From Pseudoscleropodium purum (Eukaryota > Streptophyta > Bryopsida > Hypnales > Brachytheciaceae): a stretch of 64,000 nucleotides of DNA. Location: contig OZ017805.1 in assembly GCA_963969395.1 (NCBI GenBank), positions 4,588,001 through 4,652,000 on the forward strand, read 5' to 3'. Of this stretch, positions 25,867 to 36,620 are shown one piece after another. Position numbers and translations under genes: made by a program. Under the pieces are notes generated by a model. The model made no database searches. It was given only the letters and a program-made list of their open reading frames with translations, and was not told the DNA's origin. How positions within the stretch are numbered: the stretch's first letter is position 1; each line of letters begins with the position of its first letter.

Positions 25867-26379
25867 TACGTCTCCCCAACAAGAAATCATAAACTCTTCC
25901 ACTAGGGCACAACCAGATGCAAAAACAAGTGTGACGGGGAAGGAGGACGACCTCCCTTTCTCTTCCTAGATTTCCGGTTCTTGTAGCAGTTGGATATGAC
26001 CGTTGCATTATTTCAATGGAACTTTTGCCTATTGAACATTCCGCCTATTTTTTCACTTGCGTCCATTAGCATCCAGATGAATTTTGAGCTCGGTTCCAAT
26101 ACTATCAAAATTCTTTGTATTATTTTAGCAAAGTATCCAGATTCCGATTCCAGTTAGGACGAAAAACACACCTTCCTCCTTAACCATTTTATCTCAACTG
26201 AGAGATCCTATAGTTTCTAAATCCATAATACTAGTAACTACTTTGTTTCTAACCCTTAAAAGAAAAAAATATATTAGTAATGGCCCCTTTACTTCAAATT
26301 CCTTTTGAAGTAACTCATTCTAATTTTCTAGGTTTTCTCATAGACACAATTGCATACTAGAAACAAAGATAGCATTTAA

Positions 26380-26611
26380 AACTCTAGAGCAACATTGTCA
26401 CTTAATGGATGGAAGTCAATTATAAATCGGCCCTTGATCAATACCATGCTTGTATTTTTAGTAGGCGAGGAATTTCTTGGATTAGTAGATACAAATGGAT
26501 TCGAAAGGATTGGCAAGTATTTGGTAGCTCTGTTAAAAAAGTTTATAAAAGAAGTGCAAGCCGAGAAGGTGATGTATATAACTACAAATGACACTCCTGC
26601 AAATCTCCTAG
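26380..26611 (+). pseudogene. DUF659 core of a hAT-type transposase, displaced from its 5' part
   Basis: The frame from 26,395 reads LNGWKSIINRPLIN, then FLGLVDTNGFERIGKYLVAL, then FIKEVQAEKVMYITTNDTPAN. This follows the DUF659 consensus (DGWSD.R.RPLIN, F...VDTSG..KT..Y...LL, EVG.ENVVQVVTDNA.N) nearly position by position. The Asp of VVTDNA has become Asn (TTNDTPAN), a further sign of decay. The gene's 5' part is at 17.3-18.3 kb. The 3' part is cut off at about 26,612, where the satellite array begins. Confidence 0.75.
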
Positions 26612-29600
26612 CATGCAAACACGAAAAAATATGTAAAAGATTAAAATGTCAAAGTGAAGTCAAGCCCATGACCTCATGAAGATCGAAGCAATCTCAAAAG
26701 CCCTTAAGGCCACCGCGCACTTTAATAGTGAACCATAACCAAATTCATTTCCCAAACTCAAATAACGAACGTTCACCAATTTACAAGGCTACAAACACAA
26801 ATACGTCTGTAAAAGTTAAAAATGTCAATTTGAGGTCAAACCCATGACTTCATGAAATTTGAAGCCATTGCATATTCATTCAATGACATCATGCACTTGA
26901 ACCGTGAACCATGACCAAATTCATTTCCCAAACTCAAATAAAAAATGCATGCCAATTCAAAAACATGCAAACCCCCAAAAAATATGTAAAAGTTAAAAAT
27001 GTAAAATTGAGGTCAAACCTACGACTTCATGAACTCCAAAGCAATCTTATATTTATTCAATGACCTAGTGTATTTGAACCAAAAACGATGACCAAATTCA
27101 TTTCCGATACTCAAACAATACACATGCGCCAATTTACAAGGTTTCAAAGACAAAAGTATATGCAAAAATTCAAAATGTCAATGTGAGGTCAAACCCTTGA
27201 CCTTGTGAAGTTCAAAGCAATTTCATATTCATTCAGTGGCACCGTGCACTTGAATCGTGGACCATGACCAAATTCATTTCTAAAATTCAAATAAAAAATG
27301 TGCACCAATTCATAAGGTTGCAATACAAAAAAAATATAAAAGTTAAAAATGTCAATGTAAAGACAAACCCACGACTTCATGAACTTCAAAGTACTCTCAA
27401 ATTTATTCAATGAAATTGTGCACTTGAATTGTGAACCATGTCCACATTCATTTTCATAACTCAAACAACGAGCGTCCACTAATTCACAAGGATGCAAACA
27501 CAAAAACATATGTAAAAGTTAAAAATGTTAGTCTAAGGTCAAACCCATGGCTTCATGAACTTCAAAGCTCTCTCGTATTTATTCAATGACAACGTGCACT
27601 TGCACCATGAAACATGACCAAATTCATTTCTAAAACTCAAAAAACAATTGTGCACCATTTCACACAATTGCAAACACAAAATTGTATGTAAGAATTGAAA
27701 ATGTTAGTCAAAGGTCAAACTTGTAGCCTCATGAACTTCAAAGCAATCTCATATTTATTCAAGGACAATGTACGTTTGCACCGTGAAACGTGTGCCAATT
27801 CACAAGGCTACAAATACATAAACATATGTAAAAGTTAAAAATGTCAATGTGAGGTCAAACCCACAACCTCATGAAGTTCAAAGCAATTTCATACTCATTC
27901 AATGACACCGTGCACTTGAACCGTGAACCATAACCAAATTCATTTCTAAAACTCAAGGAACAATTGTGCACCATTTCACAAGGTTGCAAATATAGAAACA
28001 TATGTAAGAGTTAAAAATGTCAATATGAGGTCAAATCCATGACCTCATGAACTTCAAAGCACTCTCGTATTTATTCAATGACAACGTGCACTTGTACCAT
28101 AAACCATGACCAAATTCATTTTCAAAACTCAAATAACGATTGTACGCCAATTCAAAAGGTTGTACATACAAAAACATATGTAGTATGTAAAATGTCAATG
28201 TGAGGTCAAACCCATGATCTCATGAACTTTAAAGCATTCTCGTACTTATTCCATGACAATGTATACTTGCATCGTAAACTATGACCAAATTCATTTTTGC
28301 AACTCAAACATTGATTGTATGCCAATTCAAAAGAATGCAAACACAAAAACATATGCAAAAGTTAAAAATGTCAATGTGGGGTCAAATCCATGTCTTCATG
28401 AACTTCAAAGCAATTTCATATTTATTCCATGACACTAGGCACTTGAACCAAAACCATGACCAAATTCATTTCCAAAATTCAAACAACAAACGTGCGCCAA
28501 TTCACAAGGTTGCAAACACAAAAACATACGTAAAAGCTAAAAATGTTACTTTGAGGTCAAACCCATGACCTCATAATCTTCAAAGAAATCTCATATTCAT
28601 TCAATGACACCGAGTACTTGAACTATGAACCATGACCAAATTCACTTCTAAAACTCAAACAACAAATGTGTGCCAATTCACAAGGTTGCATACACAAAAA
28701 CATATATGAAAGTTAAAAATGTTTGTCTAAGGTCAAACCCATGACCTCATGAATTTCAAAGCACTCTCATAATCATTCAATGACATTGGGTACTTGAACA
28801 GTGAACCATGACCAAATTCACTTCCAAAACTCAAACAACAAACATGCACCAATTTATAAGGTTGCATACACAAAAATATATGTGAAAGTTAAAAATGTTC
28901 GTTTGAGTTCATATCCATGATCTCATAAATTTCAAAGCAATCTCATATTCATTCAATGATACTATGTACTTGAATTGTAAAACATGACCAAATTCATTTC
29001 CAAAACTCAAACAACAAACATGCGCCAATTCATAAGGATGCAAACACAAAAACATATGTATAAGTTAAAAATATTAATTTGAGGTCAAGCCTACGACCTC
29101 ATAAACTTCAAAGCAATCTTATATTCATTCAATGACACCGTACACTTGGATCGTAAACCATAAGCAAATTCATTTCCAAAACTCAAATAACAAGCATGTG
29201 CCAATTCGCAAGGCTTCAAATACATAAACATATGTAAAAGTTTAAAATGTCAATATAAGGTCAAACCCCCGACCTCATGAACTTCAAAGCACTCTTGTAT
29301 TTATTCAATGACAACGTGCACTTGCACGGTAAACCATGACCAAATTCATTTTTGAAACTCAAATAACAATTGTCCTGCAATTCAAAAGGATGCAAACACA
29401 AAACATATGTATAAGTTAAAAATATCAATCTGAGGTCAAACCTACGACCTCATGAACTTCAAAGCAATCTTGTATTCATTCAATGACACCGTGCACTTAG
29501 ATCGTAAACCATGAGCAAATTCATTTCCGAAACTCAAATAACAAATGCGCACTAACTTACAAGGATACAAACACAAGAATAAATGTTAAAAGTTTAAAAT

Positions 29601-32600
29601 GTCAATGTGTGGTCAAACTCACGACCTCATGAACTTCAAAGTAATTTCATATTCATTCAATGACACCGTACATTTGAACCGTGAACCTTGACCAAATTCA
29701 TTTCCAAAACTCAAATAAGGAATGTGCACCAATTTATAAGGCTGCAAACACAAAAACATATGTAAAAATTAAAAATGTGAATGTGAGGTCAAACCCCCGA
29801 CCTCATAAACTTCAAAGCACTCTCGTTTTTATTCCATGACAACGTACACTTGTATGGTAAACTATGACCAAATTCATTTTTGAAACTCAAATAATGATTG
29901 TGCACCAATTCAAAAACATGCAAGCACAAAAACATATGTACAAGTTAAAAATGTCCATGTTAGGTCAAACCCACGACCTTTTGAACTTCAAAGCAATCTC
30001 ATATTCAGAGTTGATAGGACGTCCGGATGTGGACGATGTGTCCGTAGCGTCCATTGACAATTGCGGACGCCGTCCGCCCCGCCGGCCCCGTCCCGCCCTA
30101 TCCGCCCTGCCCCGCCCCGCCCTGTCCACCCCGCCCATCCGCCTTCCGATGGCGGGAGGGACGCTACGTCCGCTGGCGTCCATGTGGATGGACGTCCGAG
30201 TTACGGATGCCTTTTTCGGGCGGACGTAGAGATTCGTCAACCCTGCTCATATTCATTCAATGACACTATACACTTGAACCATGAAACATGACCAAATTCA
30301 TGTACCAAACTCAAATAACGAATGTTCGCCAATTCACAAGGATGCAAACACATAAACATATGTAAAAGTTAAAAAATGTCCATATTGGGTCAAACCCATG
30401 ATCTCATAAACTTCAAAGCAATCTCATATTCATTTAATAACATTGTACAGTTGAACCATGAAAGATGACTAAATTCATGTACCAAACTCAAACAACAAAT
30501 GTGCGCCAATTCACAAGGATGCAAACACATAAACATATGTAAAAGTTAAAAATGTCAATGTAAGGTCAAACCCATGTCTTCATAAACTTCAAAACAATCC
30601 CATATTCATTCAATGACATTGTGCACTTGAACCGTGAAACATGACCAAATTCATATACCAAACTCAAATAATGAATGTGCGCCAATTTACAAGGTTGCAA
30701 ATACAAAGACATATGTAAAAGTTAAAAATGTTAGTCTGAGGTTAAATCCATGACCTCATGGACTTCAAACCAATCACATATTCATTCAATAACACTGTGC
30801 ACTTGAACCGTGAAACATGACCAAATTCATGTACCAAACTCAAATAACAAATGTGCGCCAATTCACAAGGATGTAAACACATAAACATATGTAAAAGTTA
30901 AAAATGTCCATGTTAGGTCAAACCCATGACCTCATGAACTTCAAAGCAATCTTATATTCATTCAATGACACTATGCACTTGAACCGTGAAACATGACCAA
31001 ATTCATGTACCAAACTCAAATAACAAATGTGCGCCAATTCACAAGGATGCAAATACATAAATATATGTAAAAGCTAAAAATGTCAATGTAAGGTCAAACC
31101 CCCAATGACATGAATTTCAAAGCACTCTCATATTTATTCCATAACAACATACACTTGAACCGTGAACCATGACCAAATTTATTTTTGAAATTCTAATAAC
31201 GATTGTGTACCACTTCAAAAAGATGCAAACACAAAAACATACGTAAAAGTTGAAAATATCAATGTGACGTCAAACCTACAACTTCATAAACTTCAAAGCA
31301 CTCTCATATTCATTCAATAACACAATGCACTTGAACCATGAACCATAAAAAAGTTCATGTACCAAACTTCAATAACAAATATGCGCCAATTTACAAGGAT
31401 ACAAATACAAAATATATGTAAAAGTTAAAAATGCCAATGTGAGGTGAAACCCACAACCTCATGAACTTCAAAGCAATTTCATATTTATTCAATGGCACTG
31501 TATACTTAAATCGTGGACCATGACCAAATTCATTTTCCAAATTCAAATAACGAATGTGCACCACTTTACAAGGTTGCAAATACAAAGACATATATAAAAG
31601 TTATAAATGTTAGTTTGAAGTCAAATCCATGACCTCATGAACTTCCAAGCAATCTCATATTCATTCAATGACACTAGGCATTTGAACCATGAACCATGAC
31701 TAACTTCATGTACCAAACTCAAATAACAAATGTGCACCAATTCAAAAAGATGCAAATACAAAAACATATGTGAAAGTTAAAAATGTGAATGTGAGGTCAT
31801 ACCTATAACCTTATGAACTTCCAAGAAATCTCATATTCATTCAATGGCATTGTGCACTTGAATCATGGACCATGACTAAATTCATATACCAAACTCAAAT
31901 AACAACAATGCACCAATTTACAAGGATGCAAACACAAAAACATATGTAAAAGTTATAAATGTCAATCTAAGGTCAAACCCATGACCTCATGAACTTCCAA
32001 ACAATCCCATATTCATTCAATGACATCATGTATCTGAACTGTAAAACATGACCAAATTCATTTCCAAATCTCAAATAACGAATGTATGCCAATTTACGAG
32101 GATGCAAACATATAAACATATGTGAGTTAAAAATGTGAATGTGAGGTCATACCCACAACCTCATGAACTTTCAAGTAATCTCATATTCATTCAATGGCAT
32201 TGTGCATTTGAATTGTGGACCATGACCAAATTCATGTACCAAACTCAAATAACAAATGTACACCAACTCACAAGGATGCAAACACAAAAACATATGTAAA
32301 AGTTAAAAATGTCAATCTAAGGTCAAACCCATGACCTCATGAACTTCCAAACAATCGCATATTCATTCAATGACATCATGTATTTGAATCGTGAAACATG
32401 ACCAAATTCATTTCCGAACCTCAAATAACAAATGCACGCCAATTCATGAGGATGCAAACACATAAACATATGTAAAAGTTAAAAATGTGAATGTGAGATC
32501 ATACCTTCAACTTCATGAACTTCAAAGCAATCTCATATTCATTCAATGGCATTGTACATTTGAATCGTCGACCATAACCAAATTCATTTCCCAAATTCAA

Positions 32601-33890
32601 ATAATGAATATACACCAATTCACAAGATTGCAAATATAAGGACATATGTAAAAGTTAAAAATGTCAGTTTGAGGTCAAACCCATGACCTTATGAACTTCC
32701 AAGGCAACTCAAATTTATTCAATGATGTCATGCACTTGAACTATGGATGATGACCAACTTCATTTCCGAAGCTCAAATGATGAATGTGTGCCATTTTACG
32801 AAGAGGAAGACATATATAAAATAGATAGAAGCTAAAAATGTCATGGAGAGGTAAAACCTATGACCTCGTGAATTGCAAAGCAATGTCATATTTGTTCAAT
32901 GACATTGAGCACTGAAACCAAGAACCATGACTAAAGTCATTTCTGAAAATTCAATAGCAAATGTGTAGAGGTTTAAAATGTTATGGAAAGTTGAAATTCA
33001 TGCCCTCATAAATGTCAAAGCACTTTTGTATGTATTGTAGGACATCAAGCATTTAAATCATGAACCAATATCAAATTTATTTTCCTAACTCAAATTACAA
33101 ATGTGTGCTAATTTGCGAGGATGTGAACATGAAAAAATATGCAAAAGTTAAAAATGTCCTGGAGAGGTGAAATTCATACTACCATAAAATTTAATGCACT
33201 CTTGTATTTATTCTAGGACACTATGCATTTAAACTGTGAACCATGACCAAATTCATTCCCAAAACTCAAGTCACAAATGTATGCCAATTCACTAGGATGT
33301 GAATGCAAAAGAAATATGTAGAAGTTAAAAATGTCATGAAGAAGTGAATCTTGTGTCCTCATGAATTGCAAAGCATTCTCATATTTATTCTTGGAGACCA
33401 AGCATTTAAACCGTGAATCATGACCAAATTAATTTTCTATACTCAAATGACGAATGTGAGCAAATTCATGATGTTGCAAACACAAAAAAATAAGTAGAAG
33501 CTAAAACCGCCATCGAGATGAAATTTATGACATCATGATATTTATTGCACTCTCATGTTTATTCTAAGAGATGAAGCATTTAAAGCGTGAACCATGACCA
33601 TATACACTTGCAAAACTCAAATGATGATTGTGTCCCAATTCACAAGGATGCAAATACAAAAAAAAGTATTTAGAAGATAAAAATGTTGTAGAGGGTGAAA
33701 TCCATGACCTTATGAAATTTAATGCACTCTTATAATTATTCTAGGACACCATGCATTTGAACCATAAATCATGACCACATTCATTGCCAAAAATCAAGTC
33801 ACGAATGTGTGCCAATTTACAAGGATGTGAATGCAAACAAAATATATAGAAGCAAAGAATGGCATGGAAAAGTAAAACCCATGACCCTAT
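26612..33890. repeat. Satellite array of about 40 monomers of roughly 176 bp
   Basis: The string GACCAAATTCAT recurs at 26,738, 26,914, 27,091, 27,267, 27,442, 27,617, 27,932, 28,109, 28,284 and 28,459 and onward, giving steps of 174-177 bp. Each monomer also contains CAATTCACAAGG, CAAACACAAAAACATATG, AAAAGTTAAAAATGT, GAGGTCAAACCCATGACCTCATGAACTTCAAAG-type sequence (split by variants) and ATTCATTCAATGACA. About 40 units fit after subtracting one inserted element at 30,006. Identity is moderate in the centre. From about 32,800 onward the units diverge into a TCATGGAGAGGTGAA variant before ending near 33,890. Short open frames across the array are by-products of the repeat. The monomer length is close to one nucleosome plus linker. 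Confidence 0.9.
30006..30245. mobile_element. GC-rich hAT-like non-autonomous element, copy B
   Basis: A 240-bp GC-rich element inserted in a satellite monomer, flanked by a perfect 8-bp direct repeat CTCATATT (29,998-30,005 and 30,246-30,253). The uninterrupted monomer sequence reads straight across the single CTCATATT site. Ends are CAGAGTTGATAGG and CGTCAACCCTG. It has the same subterminal GGACGTCC-type sites and CCGCCCCGCC-rich interior as copy A at 17,565, and the two align throughout. It encodes nothing. Confidence 0.88.
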
Positions 33891-34530
33891 TAAATTTTTT
33901 AGTTGTCTCGGTGGCATTTGTAATTAGTTTGTGTAATTCTTTTCATTTATTTGCATGACATTCCTTGTAAAGATAATGCTTTCATTCTTCATTTGTTTAT
34001 TAAATTCTGGGATTTTAAATTTATTTATATTTTCTATTTCTTGGCTAATATTTTACGCATGTTTTGAAAGTGTAATTGGCACTCCATCTAATTACTTCCA
34101 TTAGCTGCCTAGCAAAATGAAGGTATTTAAATCCCACGACATTGAAATGATTAGGGATCCTAAAGGTGGTAATTTAGAACCTAACCTAACATTTCAAAAG
34201 TTTTATACTTAGATGGTTTGTATAGCTTTAGAAGCTAGGTTTGAAAACAATAATGTCATCTATGCATTTAAATTCCTTAAATAGCACAATTTTTAACATA
34301 CTTTCCCACACTTTAGTGTCAAGAAAAAACTTCAATATTGTTTCATTTTAATATCATAAAAAGTGTCAAAATGTTTTAAATTTTATGATATCTTGTTTTT
34401 CAAAACTTTAGTATAAGCAGGATGACCAAAAAAAAGTGTGAAAAACAATACTCTTTTTTTATAGTGCAAGGTCAAAGAAATCCACCAATTATAATTATCT
34501 ACAATGATAAACAAAGCCGAGTACTTTTAT
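33891..34530. other. Non-coding spacer
   Basis: AT-rich sequence between the satellite array and the palindrome. No gene or repeat was identified. Confidence 0.45.
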
Positions 34531-35803
34531 AAAACGTTTTTATTCAAACAACCATACCATAAGCATCAATGGACAAAGTCCAAAAGTGTACATATGAAAG
34601 TTGTAGTGTACAACATATTGCATCTTACCATGGGAGTTTGAAAAAAAACAGTAGTTGTGAGTTGAAAGAAAATCAATTTCAAAATTAGCCATGTCAAAAA
34701 CTCAATTTTGTTCAACATGATTTGGAATTACTTTATTTTTTTCAATTTTTTCTTAGAACTTTGAAAAAACTTTTTGTACCTTGGCATGTTGGTATGCATC
34801 ATTTCCAATTGTTGTACATAGAAATTGAAATAAAAACAATTTGACAAACATGCAAATGATGTCGGTTCTCACTATATCTAAATTTTTTTTTGGAATTGAG
34901 AACACAGGATAGCATCATCTATTGTAGAGAGAGTATAGGTTGCAACATGAACCATTGTTATATCTCAATGCCCTTGCATTTGAAATATTTGTTGAATAGG
35001 GTATTACAATTAAATTTATATTTCACAATTGTATAATGTGTTTTTAAATTCAATTTCTTTGTCCAAAGACTAGTGTTCATGATGCACATAATTGATCCAA
35101 AAAATTCCAAAGAATAAATTTATCATTGTCAGTATCATCAGAAAACTAAAAACTTGATGAAGGTCAATGGTATTTTAGGCAATTTTTAGTTTTCTGATGA
35201 TACTGACAATGATAAATTTATTTTTTGGAATTTTTTGGATCAATTATGTGCATCATGAACACTAGTCTTTGGACAAAGAAATTGAATTTAAAAACACATT
35301 ATACAATTGTGAAATATAAATTTAATTGTAATACCCTATTCAACAAATATTTCAAATGCAAGGGCATTGAGATATAACAATGGTTCATGTTGCAACCTAT
35401 ACTCTCTCTACAATAGATGATGCTATCCTGTGTTCTCAATTCCAAAAAAAAATTTAGATATAGTGAGAACCGACATCATTTGCATGTTTGTCAAATTGTT
35501 TTTATTTCAATTTCTATGTACAACAATTGGAAATGATGCATACCAACATGCCAAGGTACAAAAAGTTTTTTCAAAGTTCTAAGAAAAAATTGAAAAAAAT
35601 AAAGTAATTCCAAATCATGTTGAACAAAATTGAGTTTTTGACATGGCTAATTTTGAAATTGATTTTCTTTCAACTCACAACTACTGTTTTTTTTCAAACT
35701 CCCATGGTAAGATGCAATATGTTGTACACTACAACTTTCATATGTACACTTTTGAACTTTGTCCATTGATGCATATGGTATGGTTGTTTGAATGAAAACA
35801 TTT
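34531..35803. repeat. Near-perfect 1.27-kb palindrome
   Basis: Left arm 34,531-35,152 and right arm 35,183-35,803 are inverted copies about 620 bp long, separated by a 30-bp spacer. Pairs compared by eye (for example ATTGTCAGTATCATCAGAAA with its complement, and CAAACAACCATACCAT with ATGGTATGGTTGTTTG) show only scattered single-base differences. Weaker similarity continues outward for some 15 bp. No open frame of significance, terminal target duplication or transposon-like end was found. The high arm identity implies a recent origin or arm-to-arm conversion, or possibly an assembly artefact. Confidence 0.9.
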
Positions 35804-36620
35804 CACATTAGTACTTGGTTTCATTTGCCACTATATGTGTGACAACAATTAATCCAAGTCACAATATACTGAAATTAGAGTAAATGAAAAAATACTGTAT
35901 TCCACAAACTTCCAGTAAAAAGTTCTTAAAAGAGACTCATTTTGTGTCCTCGCAATTAGGATATAACCATGTTGCTACACCTCTAGTTCTTCATTGTACT
36001 CTTTACATCACAACTGCTCTGACCATGATTTATATAGCATTCTTGTTCTTTGTCTACATCTCACCTTTTTCTGGTGTCTTGTCCACAGGAAGTCCGCCCA
36101 ATATCAATCCTCATACAAACTCAACCTTCATATCATCCTTGGTCGGGGTATCGCTCTTCTCGATGATAACAGTTTCTTGGTTCATCATATTTGTACCAAG
36201 TCATCATTGGGCTGGGGAACTATGTACTACTATCAGTACTAACAAACAACTTGGTCCACACAAAATTCATAAACCTGACCAAAGCTATCATCCAAGAATC
36301 TCATAGTTAGAGCTCAGTACTTCCGTAGATAGAAACAAGAACAATGCTCCAATCATGAACTGGTCGCAATCAATCGGTAATCTATCCTACAAGGACTCGT
36401 GACATATTACTCTACCAGCTGCAAATACACTTTTCAAAGCTAAGACGACAATGCTGAAGTCCATCAGGATCAACAATTGGAGGTGCTCCTCTCGGTGGGT
36501 CTAGTGCAACAGAACTGTTGAATACGGGACATTTCCAATCATTAAACCATGCAGACATCCTCTCGGGAGATGAAAAAGCTGCTTTGGTTCTCCAACTTAT
36601 AACTAAAGAGTCTTTGAAAA
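35804..36620 (-). other. 3' flank, probable 3'UTR of the SWIB gene
   Basis: GC content rises relative to the repeats on its left, as expected for transcribed sequence downstream of the stop at 36,621. An open frame on the opposite strand (35,884-36,306) has no domain and is probably incidental. The exact 3' end of the transcript cannot be placed without RNA evidence. Confidence 0.4.

Larger units (their letters stand above)
18295..26345 (-). mobile_element. R1 repeat family, copy 1 (split by a nested insertion)
   Basis: Read on the minus strand, 26,345 to 24,567 and then 20,164 to 18,295 align in order with the plus-strand sequence 53,672-57,397. Matching landmarks are GGTTAGAAACAAAG near 26,250, the TDKFGSGKFSNP block at about 25,430, the KSKPSRLSPFFYHLYDSLD block at 25,235-24,777, the CAAGTGGAGGGAACTCC stretch at 19,545, and AAGCTAAATCTCTTGGGAA at 18,345. 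Removing the 4.4-kb insertion gives an element of about 3.65 kb, close to the length of copy 2. Boundaries are good to perhaps 20 bp; I could not define a convincing target duplication. It lies inside a hAT/DUF659 gene of opposite orientation. A TTGGTATCAG motif near 18,460 (minus strand) resembles a tRNA-Met primer site but is absent from copy 2. Confidence 0.75.

Noticed and set aside
27189..33401. Several open frames of 60-120 residues inside the satellite array
   Set aside because: They share the same peptide pattern repeated every 176 bp and arise from the monomer's base sequence.
26376..33890. Possible CRISPR-like regular spacing in the array
   Set aside because: Units are contiguous 176-bp monomers without unique spacers between short conserved repeats; this is satellite DNA in a plant genome.
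34440..34560. A weak VDNYNWW-like string on the minus strand beside the palindrome, reminiscent of retroelement integrase
   Set aside because: The resemblance is a few residues across frame breaks and is not accompanied by other integrase motifs.
35884..36306. A 140-codon plus-strand open frame with hydrophobic stretches
   Set aside because: It overlaps the probable 3'UTR of the SWIB gene on the opposite strand and shows no recognisable family; hydrophobicity follows from T-rich composition.
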